Source of the DNA: Pseudomonadales bacterium
GTDB taxonomy: Bacteria; Pseudomonadota; Gammaproteobacteria; Pseudomonadales; Pseudohongiellaceae
Length of the DNA stretch: 62,240 bases
Reading direction: 5' to 3'
Assembly: GCA_022819645.1 (NCBI GenBank)
Contig: JAJEGU010000069.1
Location: forward strand, 1 to 62,240
Position numbers and translations under genes: made by a program. This document shows positions 17,753-29,449 of this stretch, piece after piece. Within the stretch, counting starts at the first letter, position 1; the number at the start of each line of letters is the position of its first letter. The notes beneath the pieces are model-generated. The model had not been told where the DNA came from, ran no database searches, and saw nothing but the letters and a program-made list of their open reading frames with translations.

Positions 17753-20669
17753 ACTGACCACCCTCGCCGTTTCGGGCTGCGGCTATCTGCTCCTGCTGTT
17801 CGGCATCGCCTGGGCCAGCGACCGCCACTGGATTCCCGAAAAAATCGTCCTGCACCCATTGACCTATACGCTGTCTCTGGGCGTATTCGCCAGCGTCTGG
17901 GCGTATTACACATCGGTGGGCATCGCCATGCGCCACGGCTACGGCTATCTGGCCAGCTATTTCGGCATTTCGCTGGCCTTCATGTTCGCGCCGCTGCTGC
18001 TGCGCCCGCTGCTGGACCTTACCCAAACCCACCAGCTCAGTTCCCTGGCGGACCTGTTCGCATTCCGCTATCGCTCGCGCTGGGCGGGAACCCTGGTTAC
18101 GCTGTTCACCCTGGCGGCGGCGTCGCCGCTGATCGCCATGCAGATTCGCGCCGTGGCGGAAACCGCGCTGATTCTCTCGCCCGAGGCGCCCTACCTGCTG
18201 GTGGCGAGCCTTTTCTGCCTGGTCATTACCCTGTTCGCGATCCTGTTCGGCGCCTCCCGCCGGGGCGGCGGAAACCAGCACGATGGGCTGGTCATGGCCA
18301 TCGCTTTCGAATCGCTGGTCAAGCTCATCGCCCTGCTTGCCGTGGGCGCGTTTGCCGTCAGCGCGGGCTTCGGCGGCCCCGGCCCCATGCAGGACTGGCT
18401 GCGGGACCGGTCCGGAATTCTCGACAGCCTGGACGCCGGCGGCTTTATCGGCTCCTTCCATCTGCTGATGCTGCTCTTTTTTACCGCCGCCGTAGCCATG
18501 CCCCACATGTTCCACGCCACTTTCAATCCCAATCACAATCTGCAAACCCTGCACTACGCGAGTTGGCGCCTGCCCCTGTACTTTCTGCTCATGAGCCTGC
18601 CGGTACTGCCCATACTCTGGGCGGGGATCGAGTCCGGAACCGATATTCCGGTGGAATATTTTCCGGTGGCCATCGGCCACGCCTGGGACGCGCCATGGCT
18701 CAGCCTGCTGGCCTATCTTGGTGGGCTGTCCGCCGCCAGCGGACTGATCATCGTGATTTCGCTGGCGATGGCGAACATGTGTCTTAACCACCTGATCCTC
18801 CCATTGCGGCAACCCACCGCCGGCGATGACATCTACCGCTGGCTGCTGCAGCGGCGGCGCCTGCTGATTGCCGCGGTCATCTGGGCCGGATTCGGATTCC
18901 ATATCATCCCGGTGGAGCCGATCAGCCTCGACTACGTTCTGGTGCTGGTGCTTGCCGCCTGCCTGCAATTCTTGCCGGGAACCGTGTCCATTCTTTATTG
19001 GCGACAGGGCAATGCCCGGGGATTTTTCGCCGGGCTCGCCGGAGGCGCGGCGGTATGGTTCTGGTTTTTCGCCCTGCCGGTGTTCCGGGAAGCCGGTTCG
19101 CTCACGCTGGAATCCGTTCCCTGGAGCGAAGCGGCGGCGCTCTCGCTGGTGGCCAATGCCGCCCTGTTCGGCCTGGTTTCCCTGCGAAGCAAGACCACCG
19201 GTGCCGAACGCCACGCCGCTGTGGTCTGTTCGCTGGATTCGGTGAAGCGTGGGACCCGGGGCGGCCTGGTGGCGAAATCTCCCGCGGATTTCATCGAAGC
19301 CCTCAGCAAACCGCTGGGCGCGGAAGTGGCGGAGCGCGAAGTGCGCCGGGCGCTGGAAGACACCGAACTGAGCATGGACGACCGGCGCCCCTTCGCCATG
19401 CGCCTGCTGCGCTACCGCCTGGGAGGAAATCTGTCCGGCATGATGGGCCCGAGCATCGCCCAGGAACTGACCGACCGCTACCTGCCCTTCGGCACGGGCG
19501 GGGACCAGCGCCGTGCCGACGTACCCGCGATCGAATATCGCATCGACGCATTCCGCAGCAATCTTTCGGGCCTGGCGGCGGAACTCGACAGCCTGCGGCG
19601 CTACCACCGCCAGGTGCTGCTCGAATTGCCGCTCGGCGTCTGTTCCATCAACGCCGACCGGGAAATCGTCATGTGGAACCGGGCGCTGCAGGCACTGACC
19701 GGTATTACTCCGGGGGAAGTCATCGGCCTAACCATCGCCGAGCTCAATCCACCCTGGCGCGGACTGCTCGAAGATTTCGTCAGCGGCGAGGCCGACCACC
19801 TGCCCAAGGAAAGCTTCGAACTCGACGGCAGGCGGCACACGGTGAACCTGCACAAGGCCGCCATCGACGAAGCCCTGGAAACCGACGGACGGCATGAGGG
19901 CACCGTGGTCCTGATCGAGGACATCACCGAAACCGAAGATCTCGAAGCCGGCCTCGCCCACAGTTCCCGGCTCGCCTCCATCGGCCAGCTTGCCGCCGGC
20001 GTCGCCCACGAGATCGGAAATCCCATCACCGGCATCGCCTGTCTGGCCCAGACCATCCGCGACGAATACGACGAACAGGAATTGCGCGGGCTGGCGAACC
20101 AGATCGTCGAGCAAACCGGCCGCACTTCGCGGATTTTGCAGTCGCTGATGAACTTCGCCCATTTCGGCGAGCGGTCCACCGCCGCCCGGCTGGAAACGGT
20201 CAGCGTGTATGACTGCATGGAGGAAGCCAGGGCGCTCATTTCCCTGGACAAGCAGGCCAGGGAGGTGAAGATCGTGCTTGACGGCGACCGGAACGCCGTC
20301 ATCCGCGGGGATTCCCAGCGGCTGCTGCAGGCCCTGGTGAACCTCATCAGCAATGCCCGGGACGCAAGCGAAGCGGGTGCCGAAGTGCGGGTGACCTGCC
20401 ACAGGAACGAACAGGGCATCGAGCTTGCCGTGGAGGACAAGGGCGGCGGCATCCCGCCGGAGATTCGCGAGCATGTCTTCGAGCCCTTCTACACCACCAA
20501 GGAGCCGGGAGCGGGCACCGGCCTCGGCCTGTCGCTGGTGTATGGCACGGTGGAAGACTTCAAGGGCGAAATTGCTATAATCAGCCCGACAGATCGGGAG
20601 CAAGGCAGCGGCACTCGCGTCGTATTGCAATTTCCCCCTGCAACAAACGCCAGCGAGAATCGGATATGA
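17742..20669 (+). CDS. cbrA: Sensor histidine kinase CbrA with transporter-like N-terminus
   Basis: 975 residues. The first ~500 form a sodium:solute symporter-like membrane domain with about 13 helices. A PAS domain follows (about 620-740, including LPLGVCSINADREIVMWN), then HisKA with phospho-acceptor His at about 755 in AAGVAHEIGNPITG, and HATPase_c with DKGGGIP and GTGLGLSLVYG. This is the CbrA architecture; in Pseudomonas it governs carbon/nitrogen balance and catabolite control through CbrB. The stop overlaps the cbrB start by 4 bases. Confidence 0.95.
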   Translation: MNFELTTLAVSGCGYLLLLFGIAWASDRHWIPEKIVLHPLTYTLSLGVFASVWAYYTSVGIAMRHGYGYLASYFGISLAFMFAPLLLRPLLDLTQTHQLSSLADLFAFRYRSRWAGTLVTLFTLAAASPLIAMQIRAVAETALILSPEAPYLLVASLFCLVITLFAILFGASRRGGGNQHDGLVMAIAFESLVKLIALLAVGAFAVSAGFGGPGPMQDWLRDRSGILDSLDAGGFIGSFHLLMLLFFTAAVAMPHMFHATFNPNHNLQTLHYASWRLPLYFLLMSLPVLPILWAGIESGTDIPVEYFPVAIGHAWDAPWLSLLAYLGGLSAASGLIIVISLAMANMCLNHLILPLRQPTAGDDIYRWLLQRRRLLIAAVIWAGFGFHIIPVEPISLDYVLVLVLAACLQFLPGTVSILYWRQGNARGFFAGLAGGAAVWFWFFALPVFREAGSLTLESVPWSEAAALSLVANAALFGLVSLRSKTTGAERHAAVVCSLDSVKRGTRGGLVAKSPADFIEALSKPLGAEVAEREVRRALEDTELSMDDRRPFAMRLLRYRLGGNLSGMMGPSIAQELTDRYLPFGTGGDQRRADVPAIEYRIDAFRSNLSGLAAELDSLRRYHRQVLLELPLGVCSINADREIVMWNRALQALTGITPGEVIGLTIAELNPPWRGLLEDFVSGEADHLPKESFELDGRRHTVNLHKAAIDEALETDGRHEGTVVLIEDITETEDLEAGLAHSSRLASIGQLAAGVAHEIGNPITGIACLAQTIRDEYDEQELRGLANQIVEQTGRTSRILQSLMNFAHFGERSTAARLETVSVYDCMEEARALISLDKQAREVKIVLDGDRNAVIRGDSQRLLQALVNLISNARDASEAGAEVRVTCHRNEQGIELAVEDKGGGIPPEIREHVFEPFYTTKEPGAGTGLGLSLVYGTVEDFKGEIAIISPTDREQGSGTRVVLQFPPATNASENRI

Positions 20670-22027
20670 GCGTGGAACGCGAAGTTCTGGTCGTGGAGGA
20701 CGAAGCGGTCATTCGCGGCACGCTGAGGCGTTTACTCGAAAGGCACAGCTATCGCGTCAGCGAAGCGGCTTCGGTAAAGGAGTCGCTGGATCGTTTCAAC
20801 GTCAACAAATTCGACGTCATCATCAGCGACCTGAAGCTTCCCGGCGCGCCGGGAACCGACCTGCTCAAGATCAGTTCGGCGCCGGTGCTGATCATGACCG
20901 CCTATTCCAGCATCCGCTCCGCCATCGACTCCGTAAAACTCGGCGCCGTGGACTATATCGCCAAACCTTTCGATCACGGCGAATTGCTCAATTCGCTGGA
21001 CAAGATCGTGGCGGAACACGGCTGCAGGATTGCCGCGGACAGCGCCGACGACGCGCCCTTTCCGGGAATGGTGGGACGCTGCCCGGAAATGCGGGAGCTG
21101 TTTCGCCGCATGCGCCGGGTGGCCGGCGCAGGGTCGCCCGTGCTGATCCAGGGCGAATCGGGCACCGGCAAGGAACTCGTGGCCCGGGCGATTCACGAAC
21201 TCAGCGGTCGCGGCCGCCCCATGGTGGCGGTCAACTGCATGGCCATCCCGGAAAACCTGATCGAAGCGGAATTGTTCGGCCACGAAAAAGGCGCCTTTGC
21301 CGGGGCGGGCGAAACCCGCGCCGGGCTGGTGGAGGCGGCGGACGGCGGAACCCTGTTTCTCGATGAAATCGGCGAATTACCCAGGGCGGTGCAGGGGCGC
21401 CTCGTGCGGGTATTGCAGGATGGCGAGGTGCGCAGGGTCGGCGCCGTGAAGACCCGCACCGCGGACATGCGGCTGATTGCCGCCACCCAGCGCGACCTCG
21501 AACAGCTTGTGGCCGAAGGCAGGTTTCGCGAAGACCTATACTACCGCATCAATGTCATGAGTCTGCATCTGCCACCCCTGCGCGAGCGGGGCGAGGACAT
21601 CGGAGAACTCGCCAGGAACATCCTCAGCGACACCTGTGAGCGGCTGAAGTCGCCGGCGCTGCGGTTCAGCGATGGCGCCGAGCGCGCCATTGCGGCCCAC
21701 CAATGGCCCGGCAATGTGCGCGAACTCGCAAACGCCATCGAAAAGGCCGTAGTGCTCTGCGAGGGGGAAAGCATTGGCGAGGAACTGCTTTCGGTGGAAA
21801 CCCCGCCCTGGCGCGAATCAGGCAACGGCGCCGGCAATGGCGAAGCCGCGGAAGCGAGCCCGGCCCTGTCGCTGGAAGACTACTTCCGGCATTTCCTTCG
21901 CGAACACCAGGATTCCATGACGGAAACCGAACTCGCCCGGCAACTCGGCATCAGCCGCAAATGCCTCTGGGAACGTCGCCAGCGATATGACATTCCCAGG
22001 AAAAAAAGGCGAACGGGGGCCGGGTAG
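20666..22027 (+). CDS. cbrB: NtrC-family response regulator CbrB
   Basis: 453 residues. The receiver domain has its phospho-acceptor Asp at about 54 (IISDLKLPG) and a conserved Lys in IAKPFD. The AAA+ domain has Walker A GESGTGKE and Walker B GTLFLDEIGELP. The C-terminal Fis-type helix-turn-helix contains TELARQLGISRKCLWERR. The sigma54-contact loop reads GAFAGA (about residues 209-214) instead of the usual GAFTGA. The Thr of that loop is needed for sigma54 remodelling in most studied members, so this is either a tolerated variant or altered activation. Translationally coupled to cbrA. Confidence 0.95.
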   Translation: MSVEREVLVVEDEAVIRGTLRRLLERHSYRVSEAASVKESLDRFNVNKFDVIISDLKLPGAPGTDLLKISSAPVLIMTAYSSIRSAIDSVKLGAVDYIAKPFDHGELLNSLDKIVAEHGCRIAADSADDAPFPGMVGRCPEMRELFRRMRRVAGAGSPVLIQGESGTGKELVARAIHELSGRGRPMVAVNCMAIPENLIEAELFGHEKGAFAGAGETRAGLVEAADGGTLFLDEIGELPRAVQGRLVRVLQDGEVRRVGAVKTRTADMRLIAATQRDLEQLVAEGRFREDLYYRINVMSLHLPPLRERGEDIGELARNILSDTCERLKSPALRFSDGAERAIAAHQWPGNVRELANAIEKAVVLCEGESIGEELLSVETPPWRESGNGAGNGEAAEASPALSLEDYFRHFLREHQDSMTETELARQLGISRKCLWERRQRYDIPRKKRRTGAG

Positions 22028-22038
22028 TCCTCACGAAT

Positions 22039-23403
22039 ATGCTGCCGGGACTCCAACAAGCCACAGTCATTCCCCACACGGAACACGGCATCTCCAGCGA
22101 CGACATCTCCGATGCCGCGCTGGAGGTGCTCAAGGGCCTGCGACGGGCGGGCCATGCCGCGTATGTGGTGGGCGGCTGCGTCCGGGACCTGCTGCTCGGC
22201 CTGCATCCCAAGGATTTTGACGTTGCCACCGACGCCCATCCCGAGCAGGTGCGACGTATCTTCCGCCGCTCGCGCATCATCGGCCGCCGCTTCCGCATCG
22301 TCCACGTGCGTTTCGGCCGCGAAATCATCGAAGTCACCACCTTCCGCGGACATCACGAACAGGAAAACCGCTTCCGCCAGGCCCCCACCCGGGAACAATC
22401 GCGGCAACTCGACTCGGCCCATTCCCACAGCGGCATGACCCTGATCGACAATGTCTACGGCAATATCGACGAAGACGCGGGCCGGCGAGACTTCACCGTC
22501 AACGCCCTGTATTTCACCACCGACGGCAACCAGTTGCTCGATTTCCACAATGGCCTGGAAGACCTGCGCCAGCGCCGCCTGCGCATCATCGGCGACGCCC
22601 GGGAACGCTACCGGGAAGACCCGGTGCGCATGCTGCGGGCGGTGCGTTTCGCCGCCAAGCTCGGATTTTCCATGGACGGTGCTACGGAACAGTATCTGCG
22701 CGAGCTGGGCCAACTCATCGAATCCGCCTCTTCCGCCAGATTGTTCGATGAACTGATGAAGCTGCTCTGCGGCGGCCACGCCAGCGAGACATTCCGTCTG
22801 CTGCGGCATTATGGTCTGGACCAGACGTTGTTCTGCTATCGGTACCCGGAGGCCGACGCGGCCGCGGCGCCGGCGGACAAGCTGGTGAATCTCGCCCTGG
22901 GAAACAGCGATCATCGCATCGCCAAGGGGCTCCGCGTGACCCCGGCTTTCCTTCTTGCCGCCCTGCTCTGGCCCCGGTTGCAGCAGTATCTCGGGCAACT
23001 CGACGGAGCTCCCAATCTGATGCAGATGCATGATTGCGCCGAAAAGGTCGTGGTCGAGCAGTCCCGCCAGACCACGATTCCCCGCCGCATCAGCAATGTC
23101 AGCAAGGAAATCTGGGAACTGCAGCTCCGCCTGCAACGCAGGGACCGCCGCAGCGTCAATTTCTGCTTCGCCCATCCCCGCTTTCGCGCCGGCTATGACT
23201 TCCTGCTGCTGCGCGAACAAAGCGGCGAGGACGCCGGCGGCATGGGAGAATGGTGGACTCATTTCCAGCAAGTCGACGAGCCACAACGGATTCAACTGCT
23301 GGAACAATTGTCCAACCAACCCAAACACCGCAAAAGACGGCGCAGAGTCAGGGCCAGTCGGCGCGGCCAGCGGGAAGTTTCCGATCGAGTGCCAACTGCA
23401 TGA
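22039..23403 (+). CDS. pcnB: Poly(A) polymerase I
   Basis: 454 residues. The nucleotidyltransferase core is clear: YVVGGCVRDLLLGLHPKDFD contains the GG and DxD of the polymerase beta superfamily, followed by RIFRRSRIIGRRFRIVHV, which distinguishes PcnB from CCA-adding enzymes. The tail is basic (KHRKRRRRVRASRRGQR), consistent with RNA binding. It adds 3' poly(A) tails that promote RNA decay. It sits 11 bases after cbrB; its stop codon is the first part of a palindromic repeat. Confidence 0.94.
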   Translation: MLPGLQQATVIPHTEHGISSDDISDAALEVLKGLRRAGHAAYVVGGCVRDLLLGLHPKDFDVATDAHPEQVRRIFRRSRIIGRRFRIVHVRFGREIIEVTTFRGHHEQENRFRQAPTREQSRQLDSAHSHSGMTLIDNVYGNIDEDAGRRDFTVNALYFTTDGNQLLDFHNGLEDLRQRRLRIIGDARERYREDPVRMLRAVRFAAKLGFSMDGATEQYLRELGQLIESASSARLFDELMKLLCGGHASETFRLLRHYGLDQTLFCYRYPEADAAAAPADKLVNLALGNSDHRIAKGLRVTPAFLLAALLWPRLQQYLGQLDGAPNLMQMHDCAEKVVVEQSRQTTIPRRISNVSKEIWELQLRLQRRDRRSVNFCFAHPRFRAGYDFLLLREQSGEDAGGMGEWWTHFQQVDEPQRIQLLEQLSNQPKHRKRRRRVRASRRGQREVSDRVPTA

Positions 23404-23483
23404 GATTCTGCGACTCCGCTTCGCTTCGCGCAGAATGACCGTTTCCCCCCAAAGTCATCCTGCGCGAAGTCGCAGGATCTCCC
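23402..23483. repeat. Palindromic dispersed repeat, CGCAGAATGAC type (copy 1)
   Basis: It starts GAGATTCTGCGAC, continues with CTTCGCTTCGCGCAGAATGAC, and ends with the inverted form GTCATCCTGCGCGAAGTCGCA and GGATCTC. The two halves can pair over more than 25 bases. A related copy is at 34704-34772. The repeat begins inside the pcnB stop codon and lies before panB, so it could end the pcnB transcript. Confidence 0.8.
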
Positions 23484-23538
23484 CGGGAAGGTCGCCTTGC
23501 TTTACAATCTGCACGCGGTAATCAGCGCGAAATCAATC

Positions 23539-24351
23539 ATGAGCACACAGGCAACAGGCTCCGGCATTACCTTGGCGAGCCTGAACAAGATGACACAAAA
23601 AGGCGAGAAATTCGCCTGTCTTGCCGCCTATGACGCCTGTTTCGCCTCGGTGGCTTGCCGGGCGGGCGTCGAAGTGCTGCTTGTGGGCGACTCGCTTGGG
23701 ATGGTGTTGCAGGGGCATGACAGCACTTTGCCGGTCACCATGAACGACATGATCTACCACATGAGTTGCGTCAAGCGCGGCAACGAAGGCGCCTTGCTGA
23801 TGGGCGACATGCCGTTCATGAGCTACGCCTCGGAGTCGCAGACCTTGCAGAACGCGGCCGCGCTGATGCGGGCCGGCGCGCAAGTCGTCAAGCTCGAAGG
23901 CGGCGCCTGGATCGCCAATACCACCCGGCTGCTCGCCGAGCGCGGCATTCCCGTTTGCGCGCATATGGGCCTGACGCCGCAATCGGTCAACCGCATCGGC
24001 GGCTTTCACGTGCAGGGCCGCGACACCAGCCAGGCGCAATCGATCATCGAAGAGGCGCAACTGCTGGAAGAATCGGGCGCCAGTCTGCTCTTGCTCGAAT
24101 GCGTGCCGGTGGCGCTGGCGAAGACGATTACCGGGCTGCTTGAAATCCCGGTGATCGGCATCGGCGCCGGCCCGGAAACCGATGGCCAGATCATGGTCGT
24201 ACACGATGTGCTCGGCATTTCGCCGATCACGCCGAAATTCGTCAAGAACTTTCTGGCCGAATCGGAGACCGGCATCGAGGGCGCCGTCAAAGCCTATGTC
24301 GATGCCGTGAAAAGCGGCGGCTTTCCCGCGCCCGAGCACTGCTTTCACTGA
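23539..24351 (+). CDS. panB: 3-methyl-2-oxobutanoate hydroxymethyltransferase
   Basis: 270 residues from the ATG at 23539 (the E. coli enzyme is of similar size); the open frame extends 14 codons upstream without family features. Conserved stretches are [20 protein letters not shown] (metal and ketopantoate site), [16 protein letters not shown], and near the end [19 protein letters not shown]. It transfers a hydroxymethyl group from methylene-THF to ketoisovalerate in pantothenate synthesis. panC follows directly. Confidence 0.96.
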   Translation: MSTQATGSGITLASLNKMTQKGEKFACLAAYDACFASVACRAGVEVLLVGDSLGMVLQGHDSTLPVTMNDMIYHMSCVKRGNEGALLMGDMPFMSYASESQTLQNAAALMRAGAQVVKLEGGAWIANTTRLLAERGIPVCAHMGLTPQSVNRIGGFHVQGRDTSQAQSIIEEAQLLEESGASLLLLECVPVALAKTITGLLEIPVIGIGAGPETDGQIMVVHDVLGISPITPKFVKNFLAESETGIEGAVKAYVDAVKSGGFPAPEHCFH

Positions 24352-24399
24352 TTGATCCGGGCAATTCCTCTAACTCCAGCGGCAGGTTGCAAGCACCCC

Positions 24400-25266
24400 A
24401 TGCACGACTTCAGCCGGATCGACCAGGCACGCGATATTCTTGATCGCCAACGCATGCGCGGCCGGCGGATTGGCTTCGTTCCCACCATGGGAAACATCCA
24501 CGCCGGCCACCTGAAGCTGCTTGAGCGCTGCCGGGCGGAATGCGATTTCAGCGTGGCGTCGATTTTCGTCAATCCGCTGCAATTCGGCCCGGCCGAGGAT
24601 CTCGCCGATTATCCCCGCACACTCGAGCGCGACCGGGAATTGCTTGCGGCCGCGGGCTGCGATCTGCTGCTGCGGCCGACGGTGGAAGACGTGTACGGCG
24701 AGAACCCGCAAAATTCGACCCGGGTGCATGTGCCCGATCTTTCCGAGCGCCTCTGCGGCGCCGCAAGGCCGGGGCATTTCGACGGCGTCGCCACCGTGGT
24801 GACGCGGCTGCTGAACTACGTGCGGCCCGACATCGCCTATCTCGGCCTCAAGGACTACCAGCAGTATCTGATCGTCCGCAAGCTCGTGGCCGACCTGGGC
24901 ATGGACCTGCGCATCGAAGGCGTGGAAACAGTGCGCGAAGCCGATGGCCTCGCCCTGAGTTCGCGCAACGCGTACCTGTCCGCCGCCGAACGCCGGGCCG
25001 CGCCTGAACTCCATCGCACCTTGCATGCCATGGCGTGTCGCATCACCGGTGGCGAAAGGGACTATGCGGGCATCGCCGCGAACGGACGCGAAGACCTGGA
25101 GGCGGCGGGATTTCGACCGGATTACATCGAAATCTGTCATGCCGGCACCTTGCGTCCGGCGGCAGCGGAAGATACCGAACTCGTCATCCTCGCCGCCGCC
25201 TTTCTCGGCCGCACGCGCCTGATAGATAATCTGCGTCTTGCAATCGATCCGGCCGCTTTGGCATAA
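24400..25266 (+). CDS. panC: Pantoate-beta-alanine ligase
   Basis: 288 residues from the ATG at 24400, chosen because it leaves about 30 residues before the ATP-binding [12 protein letters not shown] motif, as in E. coli; a TTG at 24352, abutting the panB stop, would add 16 unlikely residues. Other motifs are [33 protein letters not shown] and [10 protein letters not shown]. It joins pantoate and beta-alanine. panD, which supplies beta-alanine and usually follows in this gene order, is absent. Confidence 0.95.
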   Translation: MHDFSRIDQARDILDRQRMRGRRIGFVPTMGNIHAGHLKLLERCRAECDFSVASIFVNPLQFGPAEDLADYPRTLERDRELLAAAGCDLLLRPTVEDVYGENPQNSTRVHVPDLSERLCGAARPGHFDGVATVVTRLLNYVRPDIAYLGLKDYQQYLIVRKLVADLGMDLRIEGVETVREADGLALSSRNAYLSAAERRAAPELHRTLHAMACRITGGERDYAGIAANGREDLEAAGFRPDYIEICHAGTLRPAAAEDTELVILAAAFLGRTRLIDNLRLAIDPAALA

Positions 25267-25312
25267 AAGAGGCATACACGCACCCGTCACGAGCGAATTA
25301 CAGGAAACTTCA

Positions 25313-27250
<1,938 letters not shown>

Positions 27251-27402
27251 ATGGAACACGCCCCTGCTTACCGCGCACATGAATTGCCCTGACGCTTTAC
27301 GTAACGGGCCAGAAGCTACAAAATCGCGTTTCCTTCGGAAATCTGACGCGGAACGGCTAAGGTCCTAAACTTGAGGGTTTCCGACAACACGATGATTCGT
27401 CA

Positions 27403-29388
27403 ATGAGTTCAATTCTGCCCATCAATCTCGACAATCTGCTTCATTGCCGAGGTGTGGAGTCGCAACGAGTCGAATTCAAGGAGCCCTGGAGCCCGGATAT
27501 GACCGGATATCAGGTTCTGAAGACAATTTGCGCATTCGCAAACGACTATCACAACCTTAACGGCGGCTACATTGTCATCGGGGTAGCGGAGGAAAACAGT
27601 CGCGCCGTTTTGCCTCCGGCTGGATTATCCACGGTACAACTCGAGAAGGCACAGCAATGGATTCGAGGCAGATGCAATCGACTCGATCCTTCGTATCAGC
27701 CAGTTTTGTCGCCGGAAAAAATAGATGACCGTCACGTCCTCGTAGTTTGGGCGCCAGCTAGCGATGTTCGGCCGCATCGGGCTCCCGGCGGCGCCAATGG
27801 ACCACTCCGGTACTGGATTCGTGTCGGTTCCTCGACTGTCGACGCTGAAAAACGCGGCGACATGATGAGGGGCTTGGTCGAACAGACCGCACGCGTCCCT
27901 TGGGACGACCGTCGCAGCTTAAATACCAGGGTTGAGGATATCAGGGAAGCAAAGGTTCGCGAATTTCTGCGAGACGTTCGTAGCGGACTCATTGATGAGC
28001 CGAGCGCCCCCGAAATCTATCGGCGGATGCGAATCACGGATCGAGTGAATGACCACGAAGTGCCCCGAAATGCGGGGCTATTGTTCTTTTCGAACGATCC
28101 GGCAAACTGGTTCCCTGGCGCAAAGATAGAAGTTGTCCAGTTCGCGGCAGATCGAGCCGGAGAGGTTCAGGAAGAGCGAATTTTCGGCGGCGGTCTCTTT
28201 GATCAAGTCCGCGATTGTCTGAATTATCTGGAGAATTTCGCTACTCACCATCTCCAAAAACAACGTAATCGTAGCCAGGTTCGCAGTTGGGTAAACTATC
28301 CCTTGCCAGCAATTCGGGAGACTTTAGTCAACGCCGTATATCACCGCAGCTACGACATCGACCAGCTTGAGCCGACCAAAGTCTATTTGTATCCAGACCG
28401 GGTTGAGATCACTAGCTATCCGGGTCCAGTACCCGGCATTGAATCGCGCCACCTGGCGGTCGGCGCCCAGCCCCCTGCCGTACCAGCGCGAAATCGCCGG
28501 ATTGGCGAGTTCCTCAAAGAGTTGGGGCTAGCGGAAGGTCGTCTTACCGGACTGCCTAAAGTGTTTCAAGCAATGGCGGACAATGGATCGCCTACGCCGC
28601 GTTTCGAGTTCGACGAACAGCGGACTTACTTCAAGGCAACTTTACCGGCGCATCCTGAGTATAGAGCGATCACGGCACTACGTGATGCCGCACATCTCCG
28701 AACTCTCGGCGAACATGAAGATGCTTTCCGTCGTATTGAATCCGCTTGGTTGGCCAACCAGGCTTCCGCGGTTTTAGCTTCCGAAATGATCCGGGCATAT
28801 GCCGAACGTCACGAGCTTGATGGTGCCGAAGAAGTACTGCGAGTATTCGAAGAGAATGGTCCAGACCGTGCCGTGCCTCACGTTTTGAATTCCTTAATCG
28901 AAGTCTTGATTGCTGCCAATGGAATAGGTGAAAAACAAAAAGCGCTGGAACTGCTAAGCCAAAAACGTCCAGCATTTTTCGGTCAAGACGCCATAGATGC
29001 TGCAATTTTGGCTCGACGTGCGAAAGAACCTCGAATCGCGCACCGATATTTCGAGCGCGCTGGTGAAACTGTATACGCAGATGCCCGAGCGCTGCTCGAA
29101 TTCGCGCAAACCAAGATGCATTTGTCAGGGATAGCTCACAGGAAAAAAAATTCCGATTCCAACCGAAGATTCCTCAATGAAGCCCGCACGCTTCTTGAGC
29201 GCGTGATTCAGCTGGATACATCACCAACTCGTCACGCCTGGGCTTGGCGGGAGCTGGCGCGTACTCTTAACTGGCTCCGTGCTCCCGCCAAGGATGTCGA
29301 AGACGCCTATGGTAGAGCAATAAAACTACATCCTGATGAACCAATATTCACCAAGGAGCTGCAAAAATTCAAGGATTCCCAGCACTGA
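27403..29388 (+). CDS. AlbA_2 (Schlafen-type) / ATPase protein with C-terminal helical repeats
   Basis: 661 residues. The N-terminal AlbA_2 nucleic-acid-binding domain is seen in SQRVEFKEPWSP and NLNGGYIVIGV. A central region has the HATPase-like motif ETLVNAVYHRSYDID (about 306-320), where related proteins in this window have HRDY. The last ~230 residues are helical and TPR-like. Such proteins are common in defence islands and are annotated as putative regulators or RecG-like; their mechanism is not established. It lies 61 bases upstream of mcrB on the same strand and starts the accessory block after acs. Confidence 0.85.
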   Translation: MSSILPINLDNLLHCRGVESQRVEFKEPWSPDMTGYQVLKTICAFANDYHNLNGGYIVIGVAEENSRAVLPPAGLSTVQLEKAQQWIRGRCNRLDPSYQPVLSPEKIDDRHVLVVWAPASDVRPHRAPGGANGPLRYWIRVGSSTVDAEKRGDMMRGLVEQTARVPWDDRRSLNTRVEDIREAKVREFLRDVRSGLIDEPSAPEIYRRMRITDRVNDHEVPRNAGLLFFSNDPANWFPGAKIEVVQFAADRAGEVQEERIFGGGLFDQVRDCLNYLENFATHHLQKQRNRSQVRSWVNYPLPAIRETLVNAVYHRSYDIDQLEPTKVYLYPDRVEITSYPGPVPGIESRHLAVGAQPPAVPARNRRIGEFLKELGLAEGRLTGLPKVFQAMADNGSPTPRFEFDEQRTYFKATLPAHPEYRAITALRDAAHLRTLGEHEDAFRRIESAWLANQASAVLASEMIRAYAERHELDGAEEVLRVFEENGPDRAVPHVLNSLIEVLIAANGIGEKQKALELLSQKRPAFFGQDAIDAAILARRAKEPRIAHRYFERAGETVYADARALLEFAQTKMHLSGIAHRKKNSDSNRRFLNEARTLLERVIQLDTSPTRHAWAWRELARTLNWLRAPAKDVEDAYGRAIKLHPDEPIFTKELQKFKDSQH

Positions 29389-29449
29389 CTCATAGCAAAA
29401 CTGTCACTCAAGGGACGCTCGATTTAGAACAAGTGAATTTTATTTGTGA

